A stretch of 8,413 nucleotides of DNA, taken from JALUUH01 sp964636675. Its GTDB lineage: Bacteria > Pseudomonadota > Gammaproteobacteria > S012-40. The DNA lies in the NCBI GenBank assembly GCA_964636675.1, contig CAZWUO010000170.1, positions 1 through 8,413 of the forward strand, given 5' to 3'. This document shows positions 1-5,690 of this stretch, one piece after another. Each line of letters starts with the position of its first letter. Position 1 is the first letter of the stretch. Below the pieces are notes generated by a model. That model was not told the DNA's origin and did not search any database. It saw only the letters and a list, made by a program, of their open reading frames with translations. The position numbers and the translations under genes are program-made.

Positions 1-296
1 AGGTGACGCAACAAAATGCTGCGTTAGTGGAAGAGGCTGCCGCCGCGAGTGAATCGATGGATGAACAAGCAAAAGGCCTAGACCAGCTTATGCAATACTT
101 CAAAACGGATGGTTCTGCGGTAGCCGCACCGATGATCCAACAAACCGCTGGCCCCGCTCGAGCTGCAGCAGCAACCCCCGCTGCAGCAAGGCCTTCAGCA
201 AGGCCTTCAGCACCGGCGGCAAGAGCTGCGGCACCTCAGACAAAAACGGCTGTGGCACCTAAATCTGGGGGTGGTTCTGAGTGGGAAGAGTTTTAA
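1..296 (+). CDS. Methyl-accepting chemotaxis protein, C-terminal fragment (5' end outside window)
   Basis: This is the last 97 codons of a chemoreceptor that transmits ligand signals to the CheA/CheW complex at the inner membrane. Reading starts in frame at base 3 with no start codon, so the gene begins upstream. The first residues (VTQQNAALVEEAAAASESM) closely match the second methylation helix of E. coli Tsr/Tar, and AALVEEAAA fits the receptor methylation consensus with a Glu-Glu pair. After the coiled-coil end (about residue 35) comes a roughly 55-residue Ala/Pro/Arg-rich, probably disordered linker. The protein ends in EWEEF (codons 279-293), resembling the NWETF pentapeptide that docks CheR and CheB in enterobacterial receptors. 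cheR, cheD and cheB follow on the same strand. The ligand-binding and membrane parts are not visible, so specificity is unknown. Confidence 0.93.
   Translation, partial: VTQQNAALVEEAAAASESMDEQAKGLDQLMQYFKTDGSAVAAPMIQQTAGPARAAAATPAAARPSARPSAPAARAAAPQTKTAVAPKSGGGSEWEEF
184..212 (+). repeat. 12-bp tandem repeat in the chemoreceptor linker
   Basis: The unit cagcaaggcctt occurs at 184-195 and 196-207, followed by a partial third copy (cagca, 208-212). It encodes the ARPS-ARPS-AP part of the Ala/Pro-rich linker. The unit is a multiple of three, so copy-number change would alter linker length without breaking the frame. Confidence 0.75.
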
Positions 297-372
297 GCAA
301 AATATTTTTTTGAAAAGTCAGTACGATAAATTAGCAGCGTGCAAATGAATCTAAATAGGATAAAAAGATATA

Positions 373-1239
373 ATGCAAAATGCAATGGCGGCGAATTCAG
401 ACAGCGAGAAACAGCGAGAATTTGTTTTTACGGAGTCCGATTTCAAAAAAATACGCGAGTTTGTTAAAGAAGAAACCGGAATAACGCTTTCTGAGGCTAA
501 AAAAAACCTAGTTTATGGCCGTCTCTCAAGACGCTTGCGGCAACTAAAAATGGACAGCTTCAAGCAATATTTTGTTCTGGTCCAGCAGCCAAAAAGCCCT
601 GAGCTCATTGACTTTGTCAATGCTATTACGACTAATCTAACTTCCTTCTTTCGTGAAAAACATCATTTTGATTATCTTAATGAAACTGTAATTCCATCAT
701 TGTTACAAGCAAATTCAGAGTCTCGAAAAATACGTATTTGGTCCGCAGGTTGCTCAACCGGAGAAGAACCCTATTCCATTGCCATTACCTTACGCAATGC
801 GATTACGGATATCGACAGCTGGGATGTGAAAATATTAGCAACGGATCTCGATACGAATGTGTTAGCGCATGCAGAGAGAGGCGTATATGATTTTGAACGC
901 ATCGATGGTTTGGATGGAAAGATTACCAATAAATGGTTTATGCGTGGCCAGGGAGAACATGCGCAGAGCGTAAAAGTCTCTTCTAAGTTGCGCAATATGA
1001 TCACATTTAGGCAGTTGAATCTGATGGGGACTTGGCCAATTAAAGGGCCATTAGATTTTATGTTTTGCAGAAATGTTGTGATTTATTTTGACAAGAATAC
1101 TCAAAGAACGCTGTTTGATCGTTATGCTAATTTGCTGCGCACCGATGGGCATATTTTTTTAGGTCACTCTGAGTCAATGTTTAAAGTAAGTGATAGATTT
1201 GCGTTGCTCGGTAACACTATTTACCAAAGGCAGAAATAA
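373..1239 (+). CDS. cheR: Chemotaxis protein methyltransferase CheR
   Basis: CheR transfers methyl groups from S-adenosylmethionine to glutamates of chemoreceptors, raising kinase activity during adaptation. The 288-residue product is about the length of E. coli CheR (286). Residues about 20-70 form the helical CheR N-terminal domain (FKKIREFVKEETGI, then YGRLSRRLR). The catalytic domain shows TNLTSFFRE (87-95), the SAM-binding stretch AGCSTGEEPYS (125-135), the acidic ATDLD at 156-160, and CRNVVIYF (232-239), a strong family signature. An AGGA at 357-360 lies 12 bases before the ATG, a little far. A second in-frame ATG at 385 is possible, so the start is less certain than the identity. The stop overlaps the cheD start by one base (TAATG). 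The upstream receptor ends in a CheR-docking type pentapeptide, which fits tethered methylation. Confidence 0.97.
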   Translation: MQNAMAANSDSEKQREFVFTESDFKKIREFVKEETGITLSEAKKNLVYGRLSRRLRQLKMDSFKQYFVLVQQPKSPELIDFVNAITTNLTSFFREKHHFDYLNETVIPSLLQANSESRKIRIWSAGCSTGEEPYSIAITLRNAITDIDSWDVKILATDLDTNVLAHAERGVYDFERIDGLDGKITNKWFMRGQGEHAQSVKVSSKLRNMITFRQLNLMGTWPIKGPLDFMFCRNVVIYFDKNTQRTLFDRYANLLRTDGHIFLGHSESMFKVSDRFALLGNTIYQRQK

Positions 1240-1871
1240 TGGGACAAGCACAAGAAAGCATAGAAGAAAAACGTCCCGCATTAGTAGGTTTTGAAAAAAT
1301 AAATCGTTATTGGGACAAAACTCGGAATACCTGGGGGGCGAAAATATTACCCGGTGAATATTATGTCACTATTTATGATGAAGTTATTGTTACGGTGTTA
1401 GGGTCTTGTGTTTCGGCTTGTATTCGTGATCGAAAACTCGGGGTTGGTGGAATGAATCATTTCATGTTACCGCAGTCGGGCGATGATCCAAAAACTTTTG
1501 GTGGAACGGCTGAGCGCTATGGCAATGTGGCAATGGAACACTTGATTAATACTATCTTAAAACAAGGTGGCAGAAGAGAAAATCTAGAGGCAAAAATATT
1601 CGGTGGCGGTAAAATTATTGTCAATATGACAGATGTCGGTGCAAGAAATATTGAGTTTGTCAGGGAATACTTGAAGACTGAAAATATTCGAATTAAAAGT
1701 GAAGATGTTGGTGACCTGTATCCAAGAAAAGTGGCGTATTATCCGGCCTCAGGTCGTGCGCAAATGAAACGCTTACGTTCGCTACATAATGATACGGTTA
1801 TACAACGCGAACGTGATTATCAAACAGATATCAAAAAAGAGCCAGATGGTGGTGAGATTGAACTTTTCTAA
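1239..1871 (+). CDS. cheD: Chemoreceptor glutamine deamidase CheD
   Basis: CheD hydrolyses specific receptor glutamines to glutamates, creating methylation sites for CheR; in some bacteria it also interacts with CheC. The core begins after a roughly 35-residue N-terminal extension. The catalytic Cys sits in TVLGSCVSACIRD (Cys57) and the catalytic His in GGMNHFMLP (His74). Their 17-residue spacing equals that of the characterised Thermotoga enzyme (Cys27/His44), and the preceding Thr52 matches the conserved threonine. A later GGG (IFGGGKI) is also typical of the family. At 210 residues it is slightly longer than many CheD proteins because of both termini. The start codon overlaps the cheR stop by one base, suggesting coupled translation, and cheB begins 11 bp downstream. 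No CheC is visible in the window. Confidence 0.96.
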   Translation: MGQAQESIEEKRPALVGFEKINRYWDKTRNTWGAKILPGEYYVTIYDEVIVTVLGSCVSACIRDRKLGVGGMNHFMLPQSGDDPKTFGGTAERYGNVAMEHLINTILKQGGRRENLEAKIFGGGKIIVNMTDVGARNIEFVREYLKTENIRIKSEDVGDLYPRKVAYYPASGRAQMKRLRSLHNDTVIQRERDYQTDIKKEPDGGEIELF

Positions 1872-1882
1872 GGATGTGAATC

Positions 1883-2974
1883 ATGAGTAAAATAAAAGTA
1901 TTAATTATTGATGATTCTGCATTAGTGCGGCAAATTCTTACCGAGATATTTGCCCAAGCTCCGAATTTAGAGGTGATAGGAACCGCGAGTGATCCGCTTA
2001 TTGCGCGCGATAAAATCAAGCAGCTTAGTCCTGATGTTTTAACCTTGGACGTAGAAATGCCTAAAATGGATGGTATTACATTTTTGAGTAATCTAATGCG
2101 TCTACGTCCTATGCCGGTGGTGATGGTTTCTTCGTTAACTGAGTCGGGGGCCGATATTACCTTGCAAGCACTGGAGCTTGGCGCATTTGATTTTGTGACA
2201 AAGCCAAAAATTGATGTGGCGCACGAATTAAATAGCTATAGCACGGAGATCATCGAAAAAGTAACGGCAGCTGCAAAGGCAAATGTTTCAGCACTTGAAA
2301 AAAGAGCAGTGAGCAGCGCGGAAAAAGTGACAGAAAAATACAGTGCGGATGCAATTATAGCGAAAAAAGTCATACCGAAAAATTTTCGATCAACCGAAAA
2401 AATTATCGCTATTGGTGCTTCTACGGGTGGCACCGAGGCGATAAAAGATGTCTTAATGGATTTGCCAGTGGATGGCCCCGGTATTGTTATCACGCAACAT
2501 ATTCCAGAACAGTTTAGTAAGCCATTTGCGGAGAGGATGAATCGTACGGTTGCAATGCAGGTATGCGAGGCTACTGATGGTCAGCAAATATTATCAGGGC
2601 ATGCGTATATTGCTCCGGGGAGCAAACACCTGATGGTCGAGCGAGATGGGGCACGATATATCTGCAGGCTCAAAGATGGCGAGCCGGTTAATCGGCACAA
2701 ACCTGCGGTGGATGTATTGTTTCGATCGGTTGCGCAACATGTTGCACACAACGCCGTTGGTGCTGTGTTAACAGGTATGGGTGACGATGGTGCTAGGGGA
2801 TTATTGGAAATGCACGAGGCTGGGGCATTGACCTTGGTGCAAGATGAAAAAACGTCGGTGGTATGGGGAATGCCAGGGGAGGCGGTTAAACGGGGTGGGG
2901 TTGATGATGTGGTACCACTCAATAGAATCGCGAAAAAACTTATGGAAAATGTTGCTAAAAAGCTAAAAGAATAA
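1883..2974 (+). CDS. cheB: Chemotaxis response regulator / protein-glutamate methylesterase CheB
   Basis: CheB removes methyl groups from receptors and deamidates receptor glutamines; phosphorylation by CheA activates it, closing the adaptation loop. Residues 3-120 are a receiver domain with the acidic pair Asp10/Asp11, phospho-acceptor Asp56 (LTLDVEMPKMDG), Ser83/Ser84 after the fourth strand, and Lys107 (VTKP). A roughly 60-residue Ala/Lys/Glu-rich linker (about 109-168) follows, a little longer than in E. coli. The esterase domain has the expected triad: Ser180 in GASTGGTEA, His206 in TQHIPEQF and Asp302 in GMGDDGARG, with spacings identical to the E. coli Ser164/His190/Asp286 triad. AAGGA at 1870-1874 lies 8 bases before the ATG and overlaps the cheD stop. 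All key residues are present, so it should be active. Confidence 0.98.
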   Translation: MSKIKVLIIDDSALVRQILTEIFAQAPNLEVIGTASDPLIARDKIKQLSPDVLTLDVEMPKMDGITFLSNLMRLRPMPVVMVSSLTESGADITLQALELGAFDFVTKPKIDVAHELNSYSTEIIEKVTAAAKANVSALEKRAVSSAEKVTEKYSADAIIAKKVIPKNFRSTEKIIAIGASTGGTEAIKDVLMDLPVDGPGIVITQHIPEQFSKPFAERMNRTVAMQVCEATDGQQILSGHAYIAPGSKHLMVERDGARYICRLKDGEPVNRHKPAVDVLFRSVAQHVAHNAVGAVLTGMGDDGARGLLEMHEAGALTLVQDEKTSVVWGMPGEAVKRGGVDDVVPLNRIAKKLMENVAKKLKE

Positions 2975-2977
2975 TTC

Positions 2978-3325
2978 ATGGAACAAAACTCAATTGATCT
3001 CGCCACTGTTGCAACACTAAAAGAAATTTTGGAAGATGATTTCACCGAACTCATTGAAACATTTCTTATGGATGCAAATATTCGAATTACCGAGATGAAA
3101 GATATCTTGGCCAATGATGATGCAGTGAGTCAGCTGGAGTTCCCTGCACATACGTTAAAAGGCAGTAGTGGAAATGTGGGTGCGGTAAAATTATCACGGT
3201 ACTGCGCCCAACTCGTGGATAGCGTACGCGAAGGCGATACCGATACCGAAGGATTGATGGTTGTCGTGGATGATATCGTTGCGGAGTATGGGTCTCTGGT
3301 GCCACAACTAAATAGCCTTATTTAA
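2978..3325 (+). CDS. Stand-alone HPt (histidine phosphotransfer) domain protein
   Basis: A small 115-residue, probably all-helical cytoplasmic protein. HPt domains carry a phosphoryl group on a histidine and pass it between receiver domains. The motif FPAHTLKGSSGNVGA (residues 55-69) places the phosphorylatable His at position 58, followed by the Lys-Gly-Ser-Ser seen in ArcB/BarA/CheA-type HPt domains. The rest (DDFTELIETFLMDA, then LSRYCAQLVD) fits the four-helix bundle, and no kinase or receiver domain is attached. It begins 3 bp after the cheB stop with no good Shine-Dalgarno sequence (only an A-rich AAAAGAA stretch), so translation probably depends on coupling to cheB. Its position at the end of the chemotaxis block suggests a role in signalling phosphorelay, but the partner cannot be read from the sequence. 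Confidence 0.9.
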   Translation: MEQNSIDLATVATLKEILEDDFTELIETFLMDANIRITEMKDILANDDAVSQLEFPAHTLKGSSGNVGAVKLSRYCAQLVDSVREGDTDTEGLMVVVDDIVAEYGSLVPQLNSLI

Positions 3326-3328
3326 ATA

Positions 3329-3396
3329 CTCTGATTAAGTCATCTCGCGAGCGTAAACCGCGTTGAATTGAAACTCACTATCTCACTTAATCAGAG
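3329..3396. repeat. Perfect 12-bp inverted repeat with 44-bp loop
   Basis: ctctgattaagt (3329-3340) is exactly matched by its reverse complement acttaatcagag (3385-3396). The left arm starts 3 bp after the HPt stop codon. The loop contains the small palindrome ctcgcgag (3344-3351). The stem is AT-rich and no T-tract follows, so it is a poor intrinsic terminator. It could instead be a tiny mobile-element remnant, an operator-type dyad or an mRNA-stabilising 3' hairpin. No convincing target-site duplication flanks it. Confidence 0.6.
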
Positions 3397-3490
3397 GCTC
3401 TCTAATACAAATAACTTCATGAGTCGTCGAGTCTCCAAATTTTTTATAGTGGACTCAATAATACCTTTGTGAATGCCTGCAGTGCTTTAC

Positions 3491-3703
3491 CTAAAATTGT
3501 GCGTAGTGGCCCAGCTGTAGTAGCTCACCTTTGATTTGTTCGATAACTGTGTTATCCGCAAGGGGCAGCGAGGAAAAGAGCTCATTGACACGTGTAAACT
3601 CTGCGCTTTTTCCTTGTTCTCGAACAAATAAAACGCAATCTGAGCAATTACTGTACGTTTTATAATTACGCTGAATAGTTACAATTGCGCTATGATAAGG
3701 AAT
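3491..3703 (-). pseudogene. Possible gene remnant: start-less 70-codon minus-strand open frame
   Basis: On the minus strand, 70 sense codons run from an in-frame stop (tca at 3704-3706) to a TAG at 3491-3493. The translation looks protein-like, with CSDCVLFVREQGKSAEF in the middle and VIEQIKGELLQLGHYAQF at the end, the latter able to form an amphipathic helix. There is no ATG, GTG or TTG start in frame before this conserved-looking part; only an ATT lies near the beginning. It therefore reads like the C-terminal remnant of a decayed gene, pointing toward the HPt gene. I recognise no family. It could also be a chance open frame in non-coding DNA. Confidence 0.3.
3661..3696 (+). promoter_or_regulatory. 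Candidate -10 elements for pcnB
   Basis: A perfect TATAAT lies at 3661-3666 and a TATGAT at 3691-3696, about 70 and 40 bp upstream of the pcnB start. Neither has a good -35 at 16-18 bp; the nearest fits are ctgagc (3640-3645, spacer 15) for the first and ttacgc (3666-3671, spacer 19) for the second. One of them is plausible because pcnB opens a new unit after a 408-bp gap, but the evidence is weak. Confidence 0.3.
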
Positions 3704-3721
3704 TCATTTAACATATCTCAT

Positions 3722-3736
3722 AAAGGTTAATTTTTG
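3722..3736 (+). promoter_or_regulatory. Ribosome binding site and TTG start of pcnB
   Basis: AAAGG at 3722-3726 sits 7 bases before TTG (3734-3736). An in-frame TAA at 3728-3730 excludes any earlier start, and no in-frame ATG occurs before the conserved catalytic region (LVGGGVRD), so TTG is the best supported initiation codon. Confidence 0.75.
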
Positions 3737-5101
3737 GACTCTTCGATTCCCAGTAAAACTCATGTTTCTCGCCCTGAGCACAATATATCTCGCGCTAACA
3801 TCAGCGAACATGCTTTAAAAGTCCTCTATCGACTAAAAAACTCTGGTTTTGACGCGTGTCTTGTTGGTGGAGGGGTGCGCGACTTATTGCTTGAACGCGA
3901 GCCAAAAGATTTTGATATAGCAACCAATGCAACACCTGAGCAAGTACGGAAATTATTCAGAAATTGTCGTCTCATTGGGCGCAGATTTCGTTTGGCACAT
4001 GTGCACTTTCCGGGTGCCATTATCGAAGTCGCCACCTATCGCGGGCAACATGAGGGGGATCAAGGGGATCAGGGACAAATTGTCAATGGCATGATCGTGC
4101 GGGATAACGTGTATGGCACGCTTGAAGAAGACGCTATGCGGCGGGATTTCACCGTTAATTCTTTGTATTATAATATTCACGATTTTTCAGTGGTTGACTT
4201 TGTTGGTGGATTAGCAGATCTAAAGCGTAAATGTTTACGTTTAATCGGTGATCCTGAGCTTCGCTATAAAGAAGACCCGGTACGTATGTTACGCGCTATT
4301 CGGTTTGCTGCTAAGCTTGATTTTTCGATTGAACCTGCTTCTGAAGAGCCAATTTCCCGTTTAGCCTATTTGCTCGAAGACGTGCCCCCAGCGCGTTTGT
4401 TTGAAGAGGTGCTTAAATTATTGCTTGCGGGTAAAGCGCGAAAAAATTTCTCTCTACTGCGTCAATATGGTTTGTTTCAAGTTTTATTTCCACAGACTCA
4501 CCAAGCTTTTAGTGAGATAGACGCTCCTTATTTTGTAGCGTTTTTGGAGGCGGCCTTAGTCAATACGGATGCAAGAATAGACGAAAATAAGTCGGTTACC
4601 CCGGCATTTCTGCTGGCGGTATTTTTGTGGCAGCCCGTACGTGCGCGCAAGAAACGCTATTTGGATAGGGGTATGAGTTCAAGCCAAGCCTTGATAGCGG
4701 CGGCAGATTACGTGATTTCGGGACAGAACCAACGCGTATCTTTACCGCGTCGATTTCATACTCCTATTCGTGAAATATGGAATTTACAGGAAAGACTGAA
4801 AATTCGGGCGCCTAAACGTAGCTATGCCTTGATTAAACACCCAGTATTTCGCGCGGCTTATGATTTTTTTCTGCTGCGCGCCCAAGTAGGTGACGAAAGC
4901 CCTGAAATGGCTGCATGGTGGACACGGTTTATCGATGTTGACGATGAAGCTCGGTCGCAAATGTTATCCAGTATTAATGAAGATAAAGGCAAACCTCGGC
5001 GGAAAAAACGCAAGCCAAAACCAAAAAGTTCTTCTTCTACCACTGATACCACTGATACCACTGAAAATTCTGAAAATTCTGAAAATTCTGAAAATGAATA
5101 A
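3734..5101 (+). CDS. pcnB: Poly(A) polymerase I
   Basis: PcnB adds 3' poly(A) tails to RNAs, promoting their decay by the degradosome. The 455-residue product has the class II nucleotidyltransferase core: LVGGGVRD (43-50) and KDFDIATNATPEQVRKLF with catalytic Asp59 and Asp61. LIGRRFRLAHVHF (80-92) is the signature separating bacterial poly(A) polymerases from CCA-adding enzymes. MRRDFTVNSLYYN and the RNA-binding EDPVRMLRAIRFAAKL follow. A small GDQGDQ duplication (bases 4055-4071) is inserted after the conserved YRGQHE. The C-terminus has a strongly basic patch (GKPRRKKRKPKPK, 419-431), as expected for RNA binding, then an unusual Ser/Thr/Asp and Glu-Asn-Ser repeat tail. Translation starts at TTG. 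E. coli pcnB also uses a weak non-AUG start, known to limit expression. folK follows after 95 bp. Confidence 0.97.
   Translation: MDSSIPSKTHVSRPEHNISRANISEHALKVLYRLKNSGFDACLVGGGVRDLLLEREPKDFDIATNATPEQVRKLFRNCRLIGRRFRLAHVHFPGAIIEVATYRGQHEGDQGDQGQIVNGMIVRDNVYGTLEEDAMRRDFTVNSLYYNIHDFSVVDFVGGLADLKRKCLRLIGDPELRYKEDPVRMLRAIRFAAKLDFSIEPASEEPISRLAYLLEDVPPARLFEEVLKLLLAGKARKNFSLLRQYGLFQVLFPQTHQAFSEIDAPYFVAFLEAALVNTDARIDENKSVTPAFLLAVFLWQPVRARKKRYLDRGMSSSQALIAAADYVISGQNQRVSLPRRFHTPIREIWNLQERLKIRAPKRSYALIKHPVFRAAYDFFLLRAQVGDESPEMAAWWTRFIDVDDEARSQMLSSINEDKGKPRRKKRKPKPKSSSSTTDTTDTTENSENSENSENE
5041..5095 (+). repeat. Two adjoining 9-bp tandem repeats encoding the PcnB tail
   Basis: cactgatac is repeated at 5041-5049 and 5050-5058, immediately followed by ctgaaaatt at 5061-5069, 5070-5078 and 5079-5087 plus a nearly complete fourth copy (5088-5095). 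They encode DTT and ENS triplets forming the acidic, low-complexity last residues of PcnB. The 9-bp period keeps the frame when copies are gained or lost. Confidence 0.9.
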
Positions 5102-5104
5102 TAG

Positions 5105-5181
5105 ATGCACAATCATTTATAACGCAGCTGGAGCGGAAAATCGACTCGTGCAAAGGTCTCGAGTCGTTATTACCTGTGCAT
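5105..5181 (+). repeat. Nested inverted repeats in the pcnB-folK spacer
   Basis: Three complementary pairs are nested in this 77-bp stretch: atgcaca (5105-5111) with tgtgcat (5175-5181), ataacg (5119-5124) with cgttat (5165-5170), and cgactcg (5142-5148) with cgagtcg (5160-5166). The last two share two bases on the right side, so both cannot form fully at once. An RNA here could fold as a long interrupted hairpin just before the folK ribosome binding site. There is no long T-run, so a simple terminator is unlikely; a processing site, attenuator-like structure or small palindromic repeat are alternatives. Confidence 0.5.
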
Positions 5182-5186
5182 TCTTT

Positions 5187-5199
5187 AGGTGATTTTATG
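5187..5199 (+). promoter_or_regulatory. Ribosome binding site deciding the folK start
   Basis: AGGTGA at 5187-5192, with its AGG core 7 bases before the ATG at 5197, favours that ATG over the in-frame GTG at 5176, which would add seven residues (ending GDF) unlike the start of the family and would sit inside the spacer dyad. Confidence 0.75.
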
Positions 5200-5685
5200 T
5201 CTGTTCCTGCTTATGTGGGCCTAGGTAGTAATTTAGGTGATCGTGTAAAGACACTTGAGTCAGCACTCGAACAGATATCGCGTATTCCGCAAACACAGCT
5301 CGCGGCAACATCCTCATTTTATCGGAGCAAGCCATTAGCGGAGATGTTACAGAGTGATTATGTGAATGCGGTAGCGCAGATATCAACCGCATTATCGGCA
5401 CTTGACTTACTCGATGCATTGCAATCTATCGAAAATCTGCACGGTAGAATTCGCCGCGCACAACATTGGGAATCAAGAACTTTGGATCTCGATATCTTGT
5501 TGTATAATAATGCGCAAATCAACAGTAAACGTCTAATCATCCCGCATTATGCGATCGCGCAACGGGATTTTGTTTTGCTACCCCTGCAAGAAATTAAGCC
5601 TGATCTAGATATTATAGGGCATGGACATATTGCAAAACTTATTTCAGCATGTCCATTTCGAGAAATTAAGAAGCTAGGAAAATGA
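5197..5685 (+). CDS. folK: 6-hydroxymethyl-7,8-dihydropterin pyrophosphokinase (HPPK)
   Basis: FolK transfers pyrophosphate from ATP to 6-hydroxymethyl-7,8-dihydropterin, the step before dihydropteroate synthase in folate synthesis. From the preferred ATG the product has 162 residues, close to E. coli HPPK (159). It opens with YVGLGSNLGDR (6-16), continues with SDYVNAVAQI and GRIRRAQHWESRTLDLDILLY, whose Asp97 and Asp99 match the Mg-binding pair, and closes with PHYAIAQRDFVLLPL. The usual W-G-P-R before TLDLD is W-E-S-R here, a mild change that should not abolish activity. The TGA stop overlaps the first possible panB ATG (ATGA), and pcnB lies upstream as in many gammaproteobacteria. Folate is also needed by the next enzyme, PanB, as methylene-tetrahydrofolate. 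Confidence 0.96.
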   Translation: MSVPAYVGLGSNLGDRVKTLESALEQISRIPQTQLAATSSFYRSKPLAEMLQSDYVNAVAQISTALSALDLLDALQSIENLHGRIRRAQHWESRTLDLDILLYNNAQINSKRLIIPHYAIAQRDFVLLPLQEIKPDLDIIGHGHIAKLISACPFREIKKLGK

Positions 5686-5690
5686 CGATG
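5676..5690 (+). promoter_or_regulatory. Ribosome binding site deciding the panB start
   Basis: AGGA at 5676-5679 is only 2 bases from the ATG at 5682 but 8 bases from the ATG at 5688. The second ATG is therefore the better start, and gives a protein of 264 residues, equal in length to E. coli PanB. The earlier ATG would add only Met-Thr. Confidence 0.65.

Larger units (their letters stand above)
3326..3733. other. 408-bp spacer between the chemotaxis block and pcnB
   Basis: No intact gene is visible on either strand. From left to right it contains a perfect 12-bp inverted repeat (3329-3396), a T-rich stretch at 3439-3444 flanked by short gagtc/gactc arms, a minus-strand open frame without a normal start (3491-3703), and AT-rich promoter-like sequence before pcnB. 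It separates two functionally unrelated transcription units, so a transcription stop and a fresh start are both expected here. I see no tRNA, CRISPR array or transposase. Confidence 0.6.

Noticed and set aside
297..372. Promoter or terminator between the receptor gene and cheR
   Set aside because: There is a T-run at 304-311 but no stem before it, and TTGAAA (310-315) and TACGAT (322-327) are far too close together; a sigma-28 match was also sought and the spacing fails. Read-through from the receptor gene is more likely.
2581..3114. Long minus-strand open frame (177 codons) across the cheB 3' end and HPt start
   Set aside because: It is a shadow of two strongly supported + strand genes, is Ser/Ile-rich without a recognisable motif, and crosses their boundary.
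3585..3590. Perfect TTGACA as a -35 box for pcnB
   Set aside because: No acceptable -10 occurs 16-18 bp downstream (ttttcc region), and the hexamer falls within the minus-strand remnant.
4890..5192. + strand frame overlapping the pcnB tail and running into folK
   Set aside because: It is the 9-bp repeat read in another frame (giving LIP and KIL units) plus spacer; no independent evidence of coding.
5176..5196. GTG at 5176 as the folK start
   Set aside because: It would lie within the spacer dyad with no Shine-Dalgarno; AGGTGA points to the ATG at 5197, and the family begins close to the YVGLGSN motif.
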